A stretch of 64,000 nt of DNA from Anderseniella sp. Alg231-50 (GTDB lineage: Bacteria > Pseudomonadota > Alphaproteobacteria > Rhizobiales > Aestuariivirgaceae): NCBI RefSeq assembly GCF_900149695.1, contig NZ_LT703003.1, positions 2,471,749 through 2,535,748 on the forward strand, read 5' to 3'. The position numbers and the translations under genes are program-made. A model generated the notes under the pieces. It was not told the origin of the DNA. It did not search any database and saw only the letters and a program-made list of their open reading frames with translations. Shown here piece after piece: positions 25,105 through 33,657 of this stretch. The number at the start of each line of letters is the position of its first letter. Position 1 is the first letter of the stretch.

Positions 25105-26415
25105 TCACTCCGCAGCCACCCTTGACGGGTTGTTCGGGTGTTCCGTCCAGTTGCCGTAGTCACCACTGACCTTTTCCCCAGTTCGCTTGTCGACCGCTCC
25201 GGTCGCCAGCGGTTCCATGGTGATGCAGTTTTCAACCGGACACACGTTCACGCACAGATTGCAGCCGACGCACTCTTCATCGATCACCTCGAAACGCCGC
25301 ACCCCGTTCACTTCCTGGGTGATCGCCTGGTGCGATGTGTCCTCGCAGGCGATGTGGCATCTGCCGCACGAGATACACATGTCCTGGTCGATCTTCGCCT
25401 TGGTGACATAGTTGAGGTTGAGATACTGCCAGTCGGTGACATTGGGCACTGCGCGTCCGATGACGTCATCGAGGCTTGCATGGCCCTGGGCATCCATCCA
25501 GTTCTGCAGGCCTTCGATCATCTCCGATACGATCTTGAAGCCATAGGTCATGGCGGCGGTACAGACCTGGACATTACCCGCGCCAAGCGCCAGGAATTCT
25601 GCCGCATCACGCCATGTAGTGATGCCGCCAATGCCGGAGATGGGAAGGCCGCGGGTTTCTGCGTCGCGGGCGATTTCCGCCACCATGTTCAAGGCAATCG
25701 GCTTGACCGCCGGACCGCAATAGCCGCCGTGCGAGCCCTTGCCGTCAATCGAGGGTTCAGGCGAGAAATTGTCGAGATTGACCGACGTGATCGACGACAC
25801 CGTATTGATCAGCGAGACCGCATCCGCACCACCGGCCTGTGCCGCGCGCGCCGGAAACCGGATGTCGGTGATGTTGGGTGTCAGTTTCACGATCACCGGC
25901 ATGCGGGTGTTTGCCTTGCACCAGCGCGTGACCATTTCGATATATTCCGGCACCTGGCCGACCGCTGATCCCATACCGCGTTCGCTCATGCCGTGCGGGC
26001 AGCCGAAATTAAGCTCAATACCGTCTGCACCGGTTTCTTCAACCAGCGGCAGTATGGCCTTCCAGGCCGCCTCCTCGCACGGCACCATGATCGACACCAC
26101 CATGGCGCGGTCCGGCCAGTCCTTCTTGACCTGCTTGATTTCTCGGAGATTGACGTACAGGTCCCGGTCGGTGATCAGTTCGATGTTGTTGAGACCAAGC
26201 AGGCGGCGGTCAGCCCCCCAGATCGCGCCATAGCGCGGTCCGTTGACGTTGACCAGCGGCGGTCCGTCCTCGCCAAGCGTTTTCCACACCACGCCGCCCC
26301 ACCCGGCCTTGAAGGCGCGTTCCACATTGTAAGCCTTGTCGGTCGGCGGCGCTGACGCCAGCCAGAACGGGTTTGGTGACTTGATACCGGCGAAAGTGTT
26401 TGTGATGTCAGCCAT
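25105..26415 (-). CDS. preA: NAD-dependent dihydropyrimidine dehydrogenase, PreA subunit
   Basis: A 436-residue protein with an FMN barrel of the dihydroorotate dehydrogenase type (FAGIKSPNPFWLASAPPTD, GIELNFGCPHGMSERGMG, VKLTPNITDI) and, in the last 90 residues, a two-cluster ferredoxin domain (CISCGRCHIAC and CVGCNLCVNVC). This is the architecture of PreA and of the C-terminal part of mammalian DPD. With PreT it reduces uracil and thymine to the 5,6-dihydro forms. GGAGAGAG lies before the ATG. It follows preT after 38 bases. Confidence 0.96.
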   Translation of the reverse strand: MADITNTFAGIKSPNPFWLASAPPTDKAYNVERAFKAGWGGVVWKTLGEDGPPLVNVNGPRYGAIWGADRRLLGLNNIELITDRDLYVNLREIKQVKKDWPDRAMVVSIMVPCEEAAWKAILPLVEETGADGIELNFGCPHGMSERGMGSAVGQVPEYIEMVTRWCKANTRMPVIVKLTPNITDIRFPARAAQAGGADAVSLINTVSSITSVNLDNFSPEPSIDGKGSHGGYCGPAVKPIALNMVAEIARDAETRGLPISGIGGITTWRDAAEFLALGAGNVQVCTAAMTYGFKIVSEMIEGLQNWMDAQGHASLDDVIGRAVPNVTDWQYLNLNYVTKAKIDQDMCISCGRCHIACEDTSHQAITQEVNGVRRFEVIDEECVGCNLCVNVCPVENCITMEPLATGAVDKRTGEKVSGDYGNWTEHPNNPSRVAAE

Positions 26416-26453
26416 GGTACTCTCTCCTTTGACGCGCCTTTTAGAAAGTCACG

Positions 26454-27797
26454 CTACTGCTTGAGTGTCTCGTTGATCGCCTCTGCCGCGTCCCTGCCCT
26501 GGGCAACCGCCGTCACCGTCAGGTCGTCGCCGGTGTTGGTGCAATCACCGCCAGCCCAGATTTTTTCAGCAGACGTGAGGCCATCCGCATCGGTCGCAAT
26601 GCGCCCGCCATCAAGCTTGACCGGCGAGCCCAGGCCCGACACCTCCAGCGTCTGGCCGATGGCCACAAGCACCTGATCCGCCTCGATGGTCATCGTCTCG
26701 CCGGTACCGGCCAGCTTGCCGCCGTCCTGCGATGTGTATTCCAGGGTTACAGACCGCAGCTTGCCATCCGCGATGTTGACTTCCTGTGGCTGCAGCCAGT
26801 GCCGGATGACGACACCGCGCGAGGTGGCTAGATCCTGTTCAAACACCGATGCGTTCATCCGGTCCTTGCCCCGGCGATAACAGATCGTTACATCCTCGGC
26901 CCCGAGCAGCTTGGCCTGTACCGCTGCATCAATCGCCGTCATGCCACCGCCGATAACCACTATCCGCCTGCCAACACCGATGTCTGCCTTGTCCTTCGAC
27001 TGGCGCAGCCCGGCGATGAAATCCACCGCATCAACGACACCTTCAGCATCGGCGCCTTCCATCCGCAGCGCATTCACGTCCGCCAGGCCTACACCTAAGA
27101 ACACCGCATCATAGTCTGCCTGAAGTTGTCCCAGTGAAATGCCGTCGCCGAGTTTCTGGCCATACCGGATATCGATGCCGCCTATAGACAGCACAAAATC
27201 AACCTCGCGCCGGGCAAAGTCGTCGACCGTCTTGTAGGCGGCAATGCCGAACTCGTTCAGGCCGCCGGGCTTTTCCCTGGCTTCAAGGATTTCAACATCG
27301 TGCCCGTACATCGCCAGGCGATGCGCGCATGCAAGGCCTGCAGGCCCTGCCCCGACCACGGCCACCTTCCTGCCTGATGGTTCGGCGCGTTTGTAGATTT
27401 CACTGTCAGCGTCCATTGCATGATCGGTTGCGTAGCGCTGCAGCAGGCCGATCTTGACCGGCTTGCCTTCCGCCACTTCGCGCACGCAGACCTGCTCGCA
27501 CAGTGTTTCGGTCGGGCACACCCGGGCGCACATGCCGCCGAGTATGTTCTGATCGAAAATCGTCTCTGCCGACCCGAGCGGGTTGCCGGTCGAAATCTGG
27601 CGGATGAACATCGGAATGTCGATTGACGTCGGACATGCAGTCACGCACGGCGCGTCATGACAGAAGTAGCACCGGTCCGCAGCAACCACCGCCTCGTGCG
27701 CGTTAAGCGGTGGATGCAGGTCCTGGAAATTATCCTCGATGTCGGATGTTTCCAGCCGTCCTGCAACAACGCCGCTCATATGCTGTTTGCTGTTCAA
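26454..27797 (-). CDS. preT: NAD-dependent dihydropyrimidine dehydrogenase, PreT subunit
   Basis: A 447-residue flavoprotein like the small subunit of glutamate synthase. The N-terminus carries the [4Fe-4S] cysteines CYFCHDAPCVTACP and CARVCPTETLCEQVC. Then come the FAD site VAVVGAGPAGLACAHRLA and the NAD(P)H site IVVIGGGMTAIDAA, ending in IWAGGDCTN. It takes electrons from NADH and passes them to PreA. The start is a TTG at 27797 with GGGAGA eight bases upstream; an ATG six codons later has no ribosome binding site. It lies 88 bases after a RutR-type operator. Confidence 0.96.
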   Translation of the reverse strand: MNSKQHMSGVVAGRLETSDIEDNFQDLHPPLNAHEAVVAADRCYFCHDAPCVTACPTSIDIPMFIRQISTGNPLGSAETIFDQNILGGMCARVCPTETLCEQVCVREVAEGKPVKIGLLQRYATDHAMDADSEIYKRAEPSGRKVAVVGAGPAGLACAHRLAMYGHDVEILEAREKPGGLNEFGIAAYKTVDDFARREVDFVLSIGGIDIRYGQKLGDGISLGQLQADYDAVFLGVGLADVNALRMEGADAEGVVDAVDFIAGLRQSKDKADIGVGRRIVVIGGGMTAIDAAVQAKLLGAEDVTICYRRGKDRMNASVFEQDLATSRGVVIRHWLQPQEVNIADGKLRSVTLEYTSQDGGKLAGTGETMTIEADQVLVAIGQTLEVSGLGSPVKLDGGRIATDADGLTSAEKIWAGGDCTNTGDDLTVTAVAQGRDAAEAINETLKQ

Positions 27798-27885
27798 TGG
27801 ACTGTCTCCCTGGCCTCTTGCTGCTGATTGTCGGTGCTGCCTGATGTGTCAGGCGGATGGTGTCAGGGTATGCAAGTTCAAAAAA

Positions 27886-27901
27886 TTTATCAATTGGTAA
27901 A
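27886..27901. promoter_or_regulatory. RutR-type operator 3 (between preT and upp)
   Basis: TTTATCAATTGGTAAA fits the RutR consensus at 11 of 14 defined positions and matches the site at 16440 in 15 of 16 bases. It lies 88 bases before preT on one strand and 106 bases before upp on the other, so it could control degradation and salvage together. Confidence 0.8.
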
Positions 27902-28007
27902 TTTTCTTTCCGTTATCCACACCCGCCACTTGCCCAAACTGCAATGAGTGCGTATCCATTTTATCCAGTGCGTTCCCGTTCCTGCCCAGTATGAAAAGGT
28001 TTCTCTC

Positions 28008-28640
28008 ATGACGTCACCGGTAACCGTGATCGACCACCCCCTTGTCCTGCACAAGCTGTCCCTGATGCGGGACAAGACGACACCGTCCGCCGTGTTCCGC
28101 AAACTGCTGAACGAGATTTCACTGCTGCTGGCCTATGAAGTTCTGCGCGACCTGCCATTGACCACGCGCACCATCGAAACGCCCATTGAATCCATGGACG
28201 CACCGTTCCTGGCCGGCAAGAAGCTGTGCCTGGTGTCCATCCTGCGCGCCGGCAACGGCCTGCTGTCCGGCATGATGGACCTGGTCCCGTCGGCCCGCGT
28301 CGGCCATATCGGGCTGTATCGTGATGCCAAGACACTGAAGGCCGTCGAGTACTACCTGAAGCTGCCGGACGAGATTGAAAGCCGTCCCGTCATCCTGGTC
28401 GATCCGATGCTGGCAACCGGCAACTCGGTTTCCGCAGCCATAGACCGGCTCAAGGAGGCCGGTGCAAAGGACATTCGTTTCATGTGCCTGCTGTCAGCAC
28501 CGGAGGGTGTCGAGGCCTTAACCGCCAAGCATCCCGATGTACCGATCTTTACAGCCGCCATCGACAGCCATCTCAATGATCACGGCTATATCGTGCCGGG
28601 CCTGGGCGACGCAGGCGACCGCATGTTCGGCACCAAGTAA
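28008..28640 (+). CDS. upp: Uracil phosphoribosyltransferase
   Basis: A 210-residue enzyme that makes UMP from uracil and PRPP. The PRPP site is [19 protein letters not shown] and the uracil site is the C-terminal [16 protein letters not shown]. The ATG at 28008 follows AAAAGG by eight bases and matches the usual Upp N-terminus ([19 protein letters not shown]); the longer frame from 27948 is not needed. It is divergent from preT and shares the intergenic RutR-type operator, so the cell may balance salvage and breakdown from one site. Confidence 0.96.
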   Translation: MTSPVTVIDHPLVLHKLSLMRDKTTPSAVFRKLLNEISLLLAYEVLRDLPLTTRTIETPIESMDAPFLAGKKLCLVSILRAGNGLLSGMMDLVPSARVGHIGLYRDAKTLKAVEYYLKLPDEIESRPVILVDPMLATGNSVSAAIDRLKEAGAKDIRFMCLLSAPEGVEALTAKHPDVPIFTAAIDSHLNDHGYIVPGLGDAGDRMFGTK

Positions 28641-28669
28641 GGCAAGTTCCCCGCGGCCGGCCGCATCAA

Positions 28670-29953
28670 TCAGTCGCTATCTGACAGCTCATGCCAGCTC
28701 AGCATGTCTCCCGCCGCCACGGTATCGATATCGGCCGCCACTACGGCAATGCCGTCTGCGTGGCACAGCGGCGCCAGCGAAGCTGAGCCACCCCGGCCGA
28801 GGCGCTCGATGACCGGTACGCCAAACCTGTCTGTCCCTGCCCGTCTGACCGGAAAGTATTCGGTCCGTCCCGGCCATCTGTTCCAGTCAAACCCGGCAAT
28901 CGCCGGGGTCGTTGTGAGATGGACGTGATCCTGTCGGCCCGACAACCTTGCCACCATTCCATCGATGAACAACTTGAACCCGACATAGGCGGCCAGCGAG
29001 TTGCCCGGCAGCCCGGCGACAACGGTATCGCCAAGTTTGCCGAACATGACCGGTTTTCCGGGCTTCATGGCGACTTGCCAGAATGCCACCTCGCCGCCGG
29101 CCTTCTCCAGCGCAGGCCTGATGAAATCATGTCCTCCCACCGACACCGCTCCCGATGAGACGATCAGATCGAATTTCCCGGCCATCCGTGCGAAACAGCT
29201 TGTGGTCGCGTCGAGCGTGTCACCGATGATGCCAAGGTCCGTGACATCGGCACCTGCCTGGCGCGCAAGCCGGATCAGCATCGGCCGGTTGGCATCAAAC
29301 AGCTGGCCAACCGACATTGACTGCCCCGCTTCGATGACCTCGTCTCCGGTCGAAAAGACACCAACTCTGGGGCGTCGGTAGGCGTTGACCGCGCAGTACC
29401 CGTTGGCTGCAAGCAGTCCGATATGCCGCGGCCCGAGACGGGTCCCTGCCCTGACCAGCAAGGCGCCTCGCGAGATGTCTTCTCCCTGCTGCCTGACATT
29501 CTGGCCCGCCACCGGCTTGCGCATGAACACTGCATGGCTTGCATCCATGCCGACGTCTTCCTGCATGACCACGGCATCAAAGCCCTCAGGTACCGGCGCG
29601 CCGGTGAATATGCGAACCGCTACCGGTGTTTCGGCAACAGAGGGGACCGGCCGCGGTCCTGCCGCCAGCGGCCCCGTGACCGGAAGTTTCCACGGCCCGT
29701 TTCCGGTAAAACATGACGTCCTGACCGCAAACCCGTCCATCGCCGAGTTATTGAAGAACGGCATTGGTGCAGGCGCATGCAGGTCCTTGCTCAAGGTGCG
29801 ATTGCCGGCGCCGCCCAGCTCAATCAGCTCAAACTCTGCCGGTTTCGTGACGAGCGCATGTGCCCGGCAAACGGCATCATGCACCGACATCCGCGGTTTC
29901 ACCTGGACAGGATCATCGCACCCACATGCGGCAAGACCGGCTGTATCAGCCAT
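28670..29953 (-). CDS. moeA: Molybdopterin molybdotransferase MoeA
   Basis: A 427-residue enzyme that inserts molybdate into adenylated molybdopterin. Diagnostic blocks are FNNSAMDGFAVR near residue 70, IFTGAPVPEGFDAVVMQED, VSSGAVSVGGHDF and MKPGKPVMFGKL with LPGNSLAA. It is the last gene of the minus-strand run below the nitrate reductase operon and overlaps the carbonic anhydrase gene by eight bases. NarG needs the bis-MGD cofactor, which explains its position. Confidence 0.95.
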   Translation of the reverse strand: MADTAGLAACGCDDPVQVKPRMSVHDAVCRAHALVTKPAEFELIELGGAGNRTLSKDLHAPAPMPFFNNSAMDGFAVRTSCFTGNGPWKLPVTGPLAAGPRPVPSVAETPVAVRIFTGAPVPEGFDAVVMQEDVGMDASHAVFMRKPVAGQNVRQQGEDISRGALLVRAGTRLGPRHIGLLAANGYCAVNAYRRPRVGVFSTGDEVIEAGQSMSVGQLFDANRPMLIRLARQAGADVTDLGIIGDTLDATTSCFARMAGKFDLIVSSGAVSVGGHDFIRPALEKAGGEVAFWQVAMKPGKPVMFGKLGDTVVAGLPGNSLAAYVGFKLFIDGMVARLSGRQDHVHLTTTPAIAGFDWNRWPGRTEYFPVRRAGTDRFGVPVIERLGRGGSASLAPLCHADGIAVVAADIDTVAAGDMLSWHELSDSD

Positions 29954-30602
29954 TGATTACATCTCCTGGTTTGCAGTTGTTGTCGGCTACCACGGTCGGC
30001 ACCGAAACCGGCAGCCCTTCGGTCGAGCAATCCAGGTTTCGCAGCAACCCGTCTTTCAGCCCGTAAACCCAGCCGTGGATCCGCAACGGCTTGCCACGCC
30101 GCCAGGCCGACTGGATGATCGGGGTTCGTGCCAGGCTGGCGACCTGGGACTGAATGCTCAGTTCGCACAGCCGGTCCTGCCTCGATTGCCCGTCTTCAAT
30201 AGCAGCAAGTTCCTGCGCGCTGACATCGGCAACGTCGCGAATGGGCTGCAGCCAGTGGTCAATAATGCCGTGCCGGTGCCCGTCCATGGCAGCCCGCACC
30301 CCGCCGCACCCATAGTGGCCGCACACGATGATGTGCTTGATCTCAAGTGTCTCGACAGCGAACTCCAGCACCGACAACAGGTTCAGGTCTGCCCTGTGCA
30401 CCAGGTTGGCAACATTGCGATGCACGAAAACTTCACCCGGTTCCAGCCCGGTAATGACGTTGGCCGGCACCCGGCTGTCTGAACATCCGATCCACAGATA
30501 GTCGGGCCGTTGCAGGCTGGACAGCCTGTCGAAGTATTCCGGGTCTTCGTCGTGCTTCGCCGTCGCCCAGCGGACATTGTGGTCCAGCAGGTCAGACAGC
30601 AT
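29946..30602 (-). CDS. Beta-carbonic anhydrase
   Basis: A 218-residue enzyme with zinc ligands C40, H96 and C99 and the D42/R44 dyad: WIGCSDSRVPANVI and VCGHYGCGGV. It interconverts CO2 and bicarbonate in the cytoplasm. The start at 30602 (MLSDLLDHNVRWA) matches family length; the frame to 30668 runs inside the hemerythrin gene. It overlaps hemerythrin by 11 bases and moeA by eight, so the three are translationally linked. Why a carbonic anhydrase is coupled to nitrate respiration genes is not clear; pH or bicarbonate homeostasis is a guess. Confidence 0.95.
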   Translation of the reverse strand: MLSDLLDHNVRWATAKHDEDPEYFDRLSSLQRPDYLWIGCSDSRVPANVITGLEPGEVFVHRNVANLVHRADLNLLSVLEFAVETLEIKHIIVCGHYGCGGVRAAMDGHRHGIIDHWLQPIRDVADVSAQELAAIEDGQSRQDRLCELSIQSQVASLARTPIIQSAWRRGKPLRIHGWVYGLKDGLLRNLDCSTEGLPVSVPTVVADNNCKPGDVING

Positions 30603-31173
30603 CACCCAGCTCCTTAAGATCGACACCCCTGCGTGCTGCCATCCGCTGCGCCAGGTTGCGCACATCATCCGCCGTCAGCCGTATGCGGGCCAGCGGAAGG
30701 ATGATCGCGTTCTCGAGGGTAAGGTGATTGCGTTCATTTTCTGCAAACCGGTGCAGCAGTTTGGCGAGCGAAGATGCCACCCCGGTGACTGCCTTGCCGG
30801 CCAGCACCTTGGCCAGTCCTTCGGTAATCAGTTTGGCATCGAGCCGGTCTGCCGCATGCTCCTGGGTCAACTGGCCGATTACGTCATCGATCCGGTCTTC
30901 GGGCTCTGCCCGCCTGCGCAGCATGGGAAACAGGTCATGTTCCTCGTCCAGCATATGCGGGGCGAAGTCGACTCTCAGAAACCGCAGGACCGCCTCTATC
31001 ATCTGCCGGTCAGGCTGTTCCTGATCGGCAATTTCGTCCAGCGCGTTGCACAGGACACGCTGCCGAAAATGCTCCGCGAAAATGTAATCCAGCGGTTCGG
31101 AAAGTTGCGATGACGGCGGCGCATTGCCAAGCGTCTCCAGGGCAAGAACCTCTGTCTCCTCCTGTTTCTTCAT
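30592..31173 (-). CDS. Hemerythrin-domain protein
   Basis: A 193-residue protein of four-helix HHE type. Candidate di-iron ligands are H35 (AEHFRQR), H73 and E77/H79 (APHMLDEEHDLFP), H106 (QEHAADR), H141 and H150/E154 (ERNHLTLENAIILP). A strong AGGAGG precedes the ATG at 31173. Bacterial HHE proteins bind O2, NO or sense redox and iron. Lying between the nar operon and moeA, a role in dealing with NO or O2 at the switch to nitrate respiration is plausible but not shown. Confidence 0.88.
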   Translation of the reverse strand: MKKQEETEVLALETLGNAPPSSQLSEPLDYIFAEHFRQRVLCNALDEIADQEQPDRQMIEAVLRFLRVDFAPHMLDEEHDLFPMLRRRAEPEDRIDDVIGQLTQEHAADRLDAKLITEGLAKVLAGKAVTGVASSLAKLLHRFAENERNHLTLENAIILPLARIRLTADDVRNLAQRMAARRGVDLKELGDAV

Positions 31174-31286
31174 TTTTGTTTCCTCCTGTGACCTGTTTCG
31201 CCAGGTGTGTCAGTTGTGCAGACAAAGACACGTGAAAACAGTCTGTTAGGCATCAACCCTGATTCAACACAACAAGCTGAAACGCT

Positions 31287-32207
31287 CTATTGCACCAGAA
31301 AACCATGGGATGCCTCCATATCGACGCCCTGTATGTCCGCCTTGCCGGCAAGAATGGAAATGTACTGTGCAACCGCCTTCGACCAGGCCGCCGCATCGAG
31401 CCACGCGGCTATGCGGGCCTGCACGTTTTCAAAGGGCAGTTGTTCGCCATCGATCTTGCGGTCCACCACCACCAGGTGAAAACCGAATCGGCTCTCAACC
31501 AGCTTTGGCGTGGTGTCCCCGGCGCTCATGGTTTCAAGTGCGCGTTCGAACTCCGACACCGTCGAACCCGTTGTGAGCTGCCCCAGATTGCCGCCCTGCC
31601 GGCCTGACGGGCAGTCCGAAAACTCTTCAGCAACACCGGCAAACTCTTCCGGATGCAGGCTGAGATGAGCAGCCAGGTTTTCAGCCTTGCCGCGCACCGC
31701 CTCACGGGCCTGGGTATCGTCACCTTCAACGGCAAACAGAATGTGGCGCGCTTCATAGATCGTGTCGGAACAAAACCGGTGTCTGTTCACGGCATAGATC
31801 CGCCGGCACTCTTCTTCACCGGCCTGCGGCACATCGATCTCCTGCTCGATCAGCAGCCTTATGACAACGTCGTCACCGGTCTCCTCGCGTCGGCCTTCAC
31901 CGGCCGGGGCGGGTGCCGCAACCTTCAGCCTGCCGGCCTCCTGCAGTAACAGTTCCCGCACCGCCAGCGCATGGGCTGCCTGGGCCAGGGCGGCACCGGG
32001 TGTATCTGCGGGATGGTTCTGGGCTTCAGCCATGATGTCGGCTTCCGGGATGAGCACTCCATTCACCGTGACATCCTTGATCACCTTTGCCGGCCTGGGC
32101 GGGATCTTGGTGTCCGGTTCAACATATCCGTCATATCCCGTTTGAGCGGCTTCCTTCTTGCCGGGTTCGCGGATATGCAGGGTCGGGTTCTGATAGATTG
32201 AGGTCAT
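31287..32207 (-). CDS. PpiC/parvulin-type peptidyl-prolyl isomerase of the nar operon
   Basis: A 306-residue protein with no signal peptide, so probably cytoplasmic. The parvulin domain is in the C-terminal half: YEARHILFAVEG, FSDCPSGRQGGNLGQLTTG and ESRFGFHLVVVDRKI. The N-terminal part (about 130 residues) is charged and may bind a client. It begins seven bases after the narI stop, so it is the fifth gene of narGHJI. PpiC proteins in this position of denitrifier operons are thought to help NarG or NarI folding; that is family knowledge, not seen here. Confidence 0.9.
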   Translation of the reverse strand: MTSIYQNPTLHIREPGKKEAAQTGYDGYVEPDTKIPPRPAKVIKDVTVNGVLIPEADIMAEAQNHPADTPGAALAQAAHALAVRELLLQEAGRLKVAAPAPAGEGRREETGDDVVIRLLIEQEIDVPQAGEEECRRIYAVNRHRFCSDTIYEARHILFAVEGDDTQAREAVRGKAENLAAHLSLHPEEFAGVAEEFSDCPSGRQGGNLGQLTTGSTVSEFERALETMSAGDTTPKLVESRFGFHLVVVDRKIDGEQLPFENVQARIAAWLDAAAWSKAVAQYISILAGKADIQGVDMEASHGFLVQ

Positions 32208-32213
32208 GTGCTG

Positions 32214-32930
32214 TTACTCCGCCGGCAACCGCGATGAACCGCGACGGTTGCGTTCACGCACAACCTGGTAACCGGGGCGCCAGAAATAGCGAACCGGAAC
32301 CGACAGCATGTGCACCAGCCTTGAGAACGGGAAGATCAGGAAGATCGTCAGGCCCAGCAGGATATGCGCCTGATACGGCCATGCCTGCGCGGCAACGAGA
32401 CTGGCTGTGCCGTCAATCTGCAGCGTGAGAATGCGCTGGGCCCATTCCGACAGCGCCAGCATGACACCGGCATCCTCGTGCTGAAGCGAGTACGGCACGG
32501 TGATCAGGCCAAGCATCAGTTGCACCCACAAGATGACCAGGATTGCATTGTCGGCAAAGGTCGACGTGACCCGGATACGCGGATCGAAAAACCGCCGGTG
32601 CATCAGCATGCACAGGCCAATGAAGCAGATGACACCTGCAATCGACCCGGCAATGATGGCGAGCAATTGCTTGGCTTCCGCAGACAGGAAATGCTCATAG
32701 ACCGAATGCGGGGTCAAAAGCCCGACGGAATGCCCCAGCAGCAGGAACAAGATGCCGACATGGAACAGCACCGACCCCCACATCAGCTGCTTGCGCCGCA
32801 GTAATTGTGAGGAGCCGGAGCGCCAGGAATAGGGCTCACGGTCATAACGCAATATGGAACCGATGATCATGATCGCCAGCGCCACGTACGGATAAACGGT
32901 AAACAGCAGTGTGTTGATGTAACCGGGCAT
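32214..32930 (-). CDS. narI: Respiratory nitrate reductase gamma subunit, NarI
   Basis: A 238-residue membrane protein with five helices that holds two b hemes and passes quinol electrons to NarH. The N-terminus LLFTVYPYVALAIMIIGSILRYDREPYSWRSGSSQ has the typical RYDREPYSWRSGSSQLL motif, and histidines in FHVGILFLLLGHSVG and HILLGLTIF, RLVHMLS are the heme ligand candidates. It starts one base after the narJ stop. Confidence 0.96.
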   Translation of the reverse strand: MPGYINTLLFTVYPYVALAIMIIGSILRYDREPYSWRSGSSQLLRRKQLMWGSVLFHVGILFLLLGHSVGLLTPHSVYEHFLSAEAKQLLAIIAGSIAGVICFIGLCMLMHRRFFDPRIRVTSTFADNAILVILWVQLMLGLITVPYSLQHEDAGVMLALSEWAQRILTLQIDGTASLVAAQAWPYQAHILLGLTIFLIFPFSRLVHMLSVPVRYFWRPGYQVVRERNRRGSSRLPAE

Positions 32931-32931
32931 G

Positions 32932-33657
32932 TCAGCCTCCTATCCGGTTGTTTTGGCCGGGCAGGTCGTCGCCCGGTTTGCGTTGATGGGCGCGCATCTG
33001 GCGCTGTATCCGGTCGGTTCCACAGGTTCCCTCGCCGGCATTGCCACCGAAGGTCACCGCCTCTTCTTCCCAGATCCGGTCCAGTGCCTCCAGGTCGTTC
33101 GGATCGTCTTCCGGCACGGCCAGCAGCTCGCGCACCAGCTTCGCATCAGGTTTTCCCCGGGCGATTGCCTCAAGCGCAACGAAGGCGTTGACATAGATGC
33201 TGTCACGCTTGCGCAACCGCTGTTTCAGGACGGTGATGATGTGCGCTGTCTGCCCCAGCAGTTCGCGGGCTTCCGCCGCCGGCTTGTTGGACAGATACTC
33301 CAGGAACATCGGCAGGAAATCAGGGAGTTCCTTGGCGTCGATCTCGAAACCGTCCGTCTCGTACATGGCCATCAGGTCGACCATGGCCTGGCCGCGGTCG
33401 CGGCTTTCGCCGTGCACATGTTCAAACAGATGCAGGGACAGCGTACGGGTGCGGTCAAACAGGAACACATAGCGCTCCTGGGCATCGTACAGGTCGAGCT
33501 TGCCGATATCGTCGACCAGGCGGGTGACAAGTTTCAGTTCCCGGTCACCAAGGGCAGCATCCTGTTCCAGTGCCGTCTTCAGCTCCGGCAGTCCGTTCAG
33601 CAAATCTGCCGTCGGATATGTCAGCAGCAGCGAGAGAACCTTCAGGGTCGTATTCAT
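32932..33657 (-). CDS. narJ: Nitrate reductase assembly chaperone, NarJ
   Basis: A 241-residue cytoplasmic protein of the NarJ/TorD family that holds NarG during Mo-cofactor insertion. Visible blocks are LSLLLTYPTADLLNGLPEL, DRTRTLSLHLFEHVHGESRDRGQAMVDL and DFLPMFLEYLS. The ATG overlaps the narH stop by one base (TAATG). The C-terminus is acidic and then basic, as usual for the family. Confidence 0.95.
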   Translation of the reverse strand: MNTTLKVLSLLLTYPTADLLNGLPELKTALEQDAALGDRELKLVTRLVDDIGKLDLYDAQERYVFLFDRTRTLSLHLFEHVHGESRDRGQAMVDLMAMYETDGFEIDAKELPDFLPMFLEYLSNKPAAEARELLGQTAHIITVLKQRLRKRDSIYVNAFVALEAIARGKPDAKLVRELLAVPEDDPNDLEALDRIWEEEAVTFGGNAGEGTCGTDRIQRQMRAHQRKPGDDLPGQNNRIGG

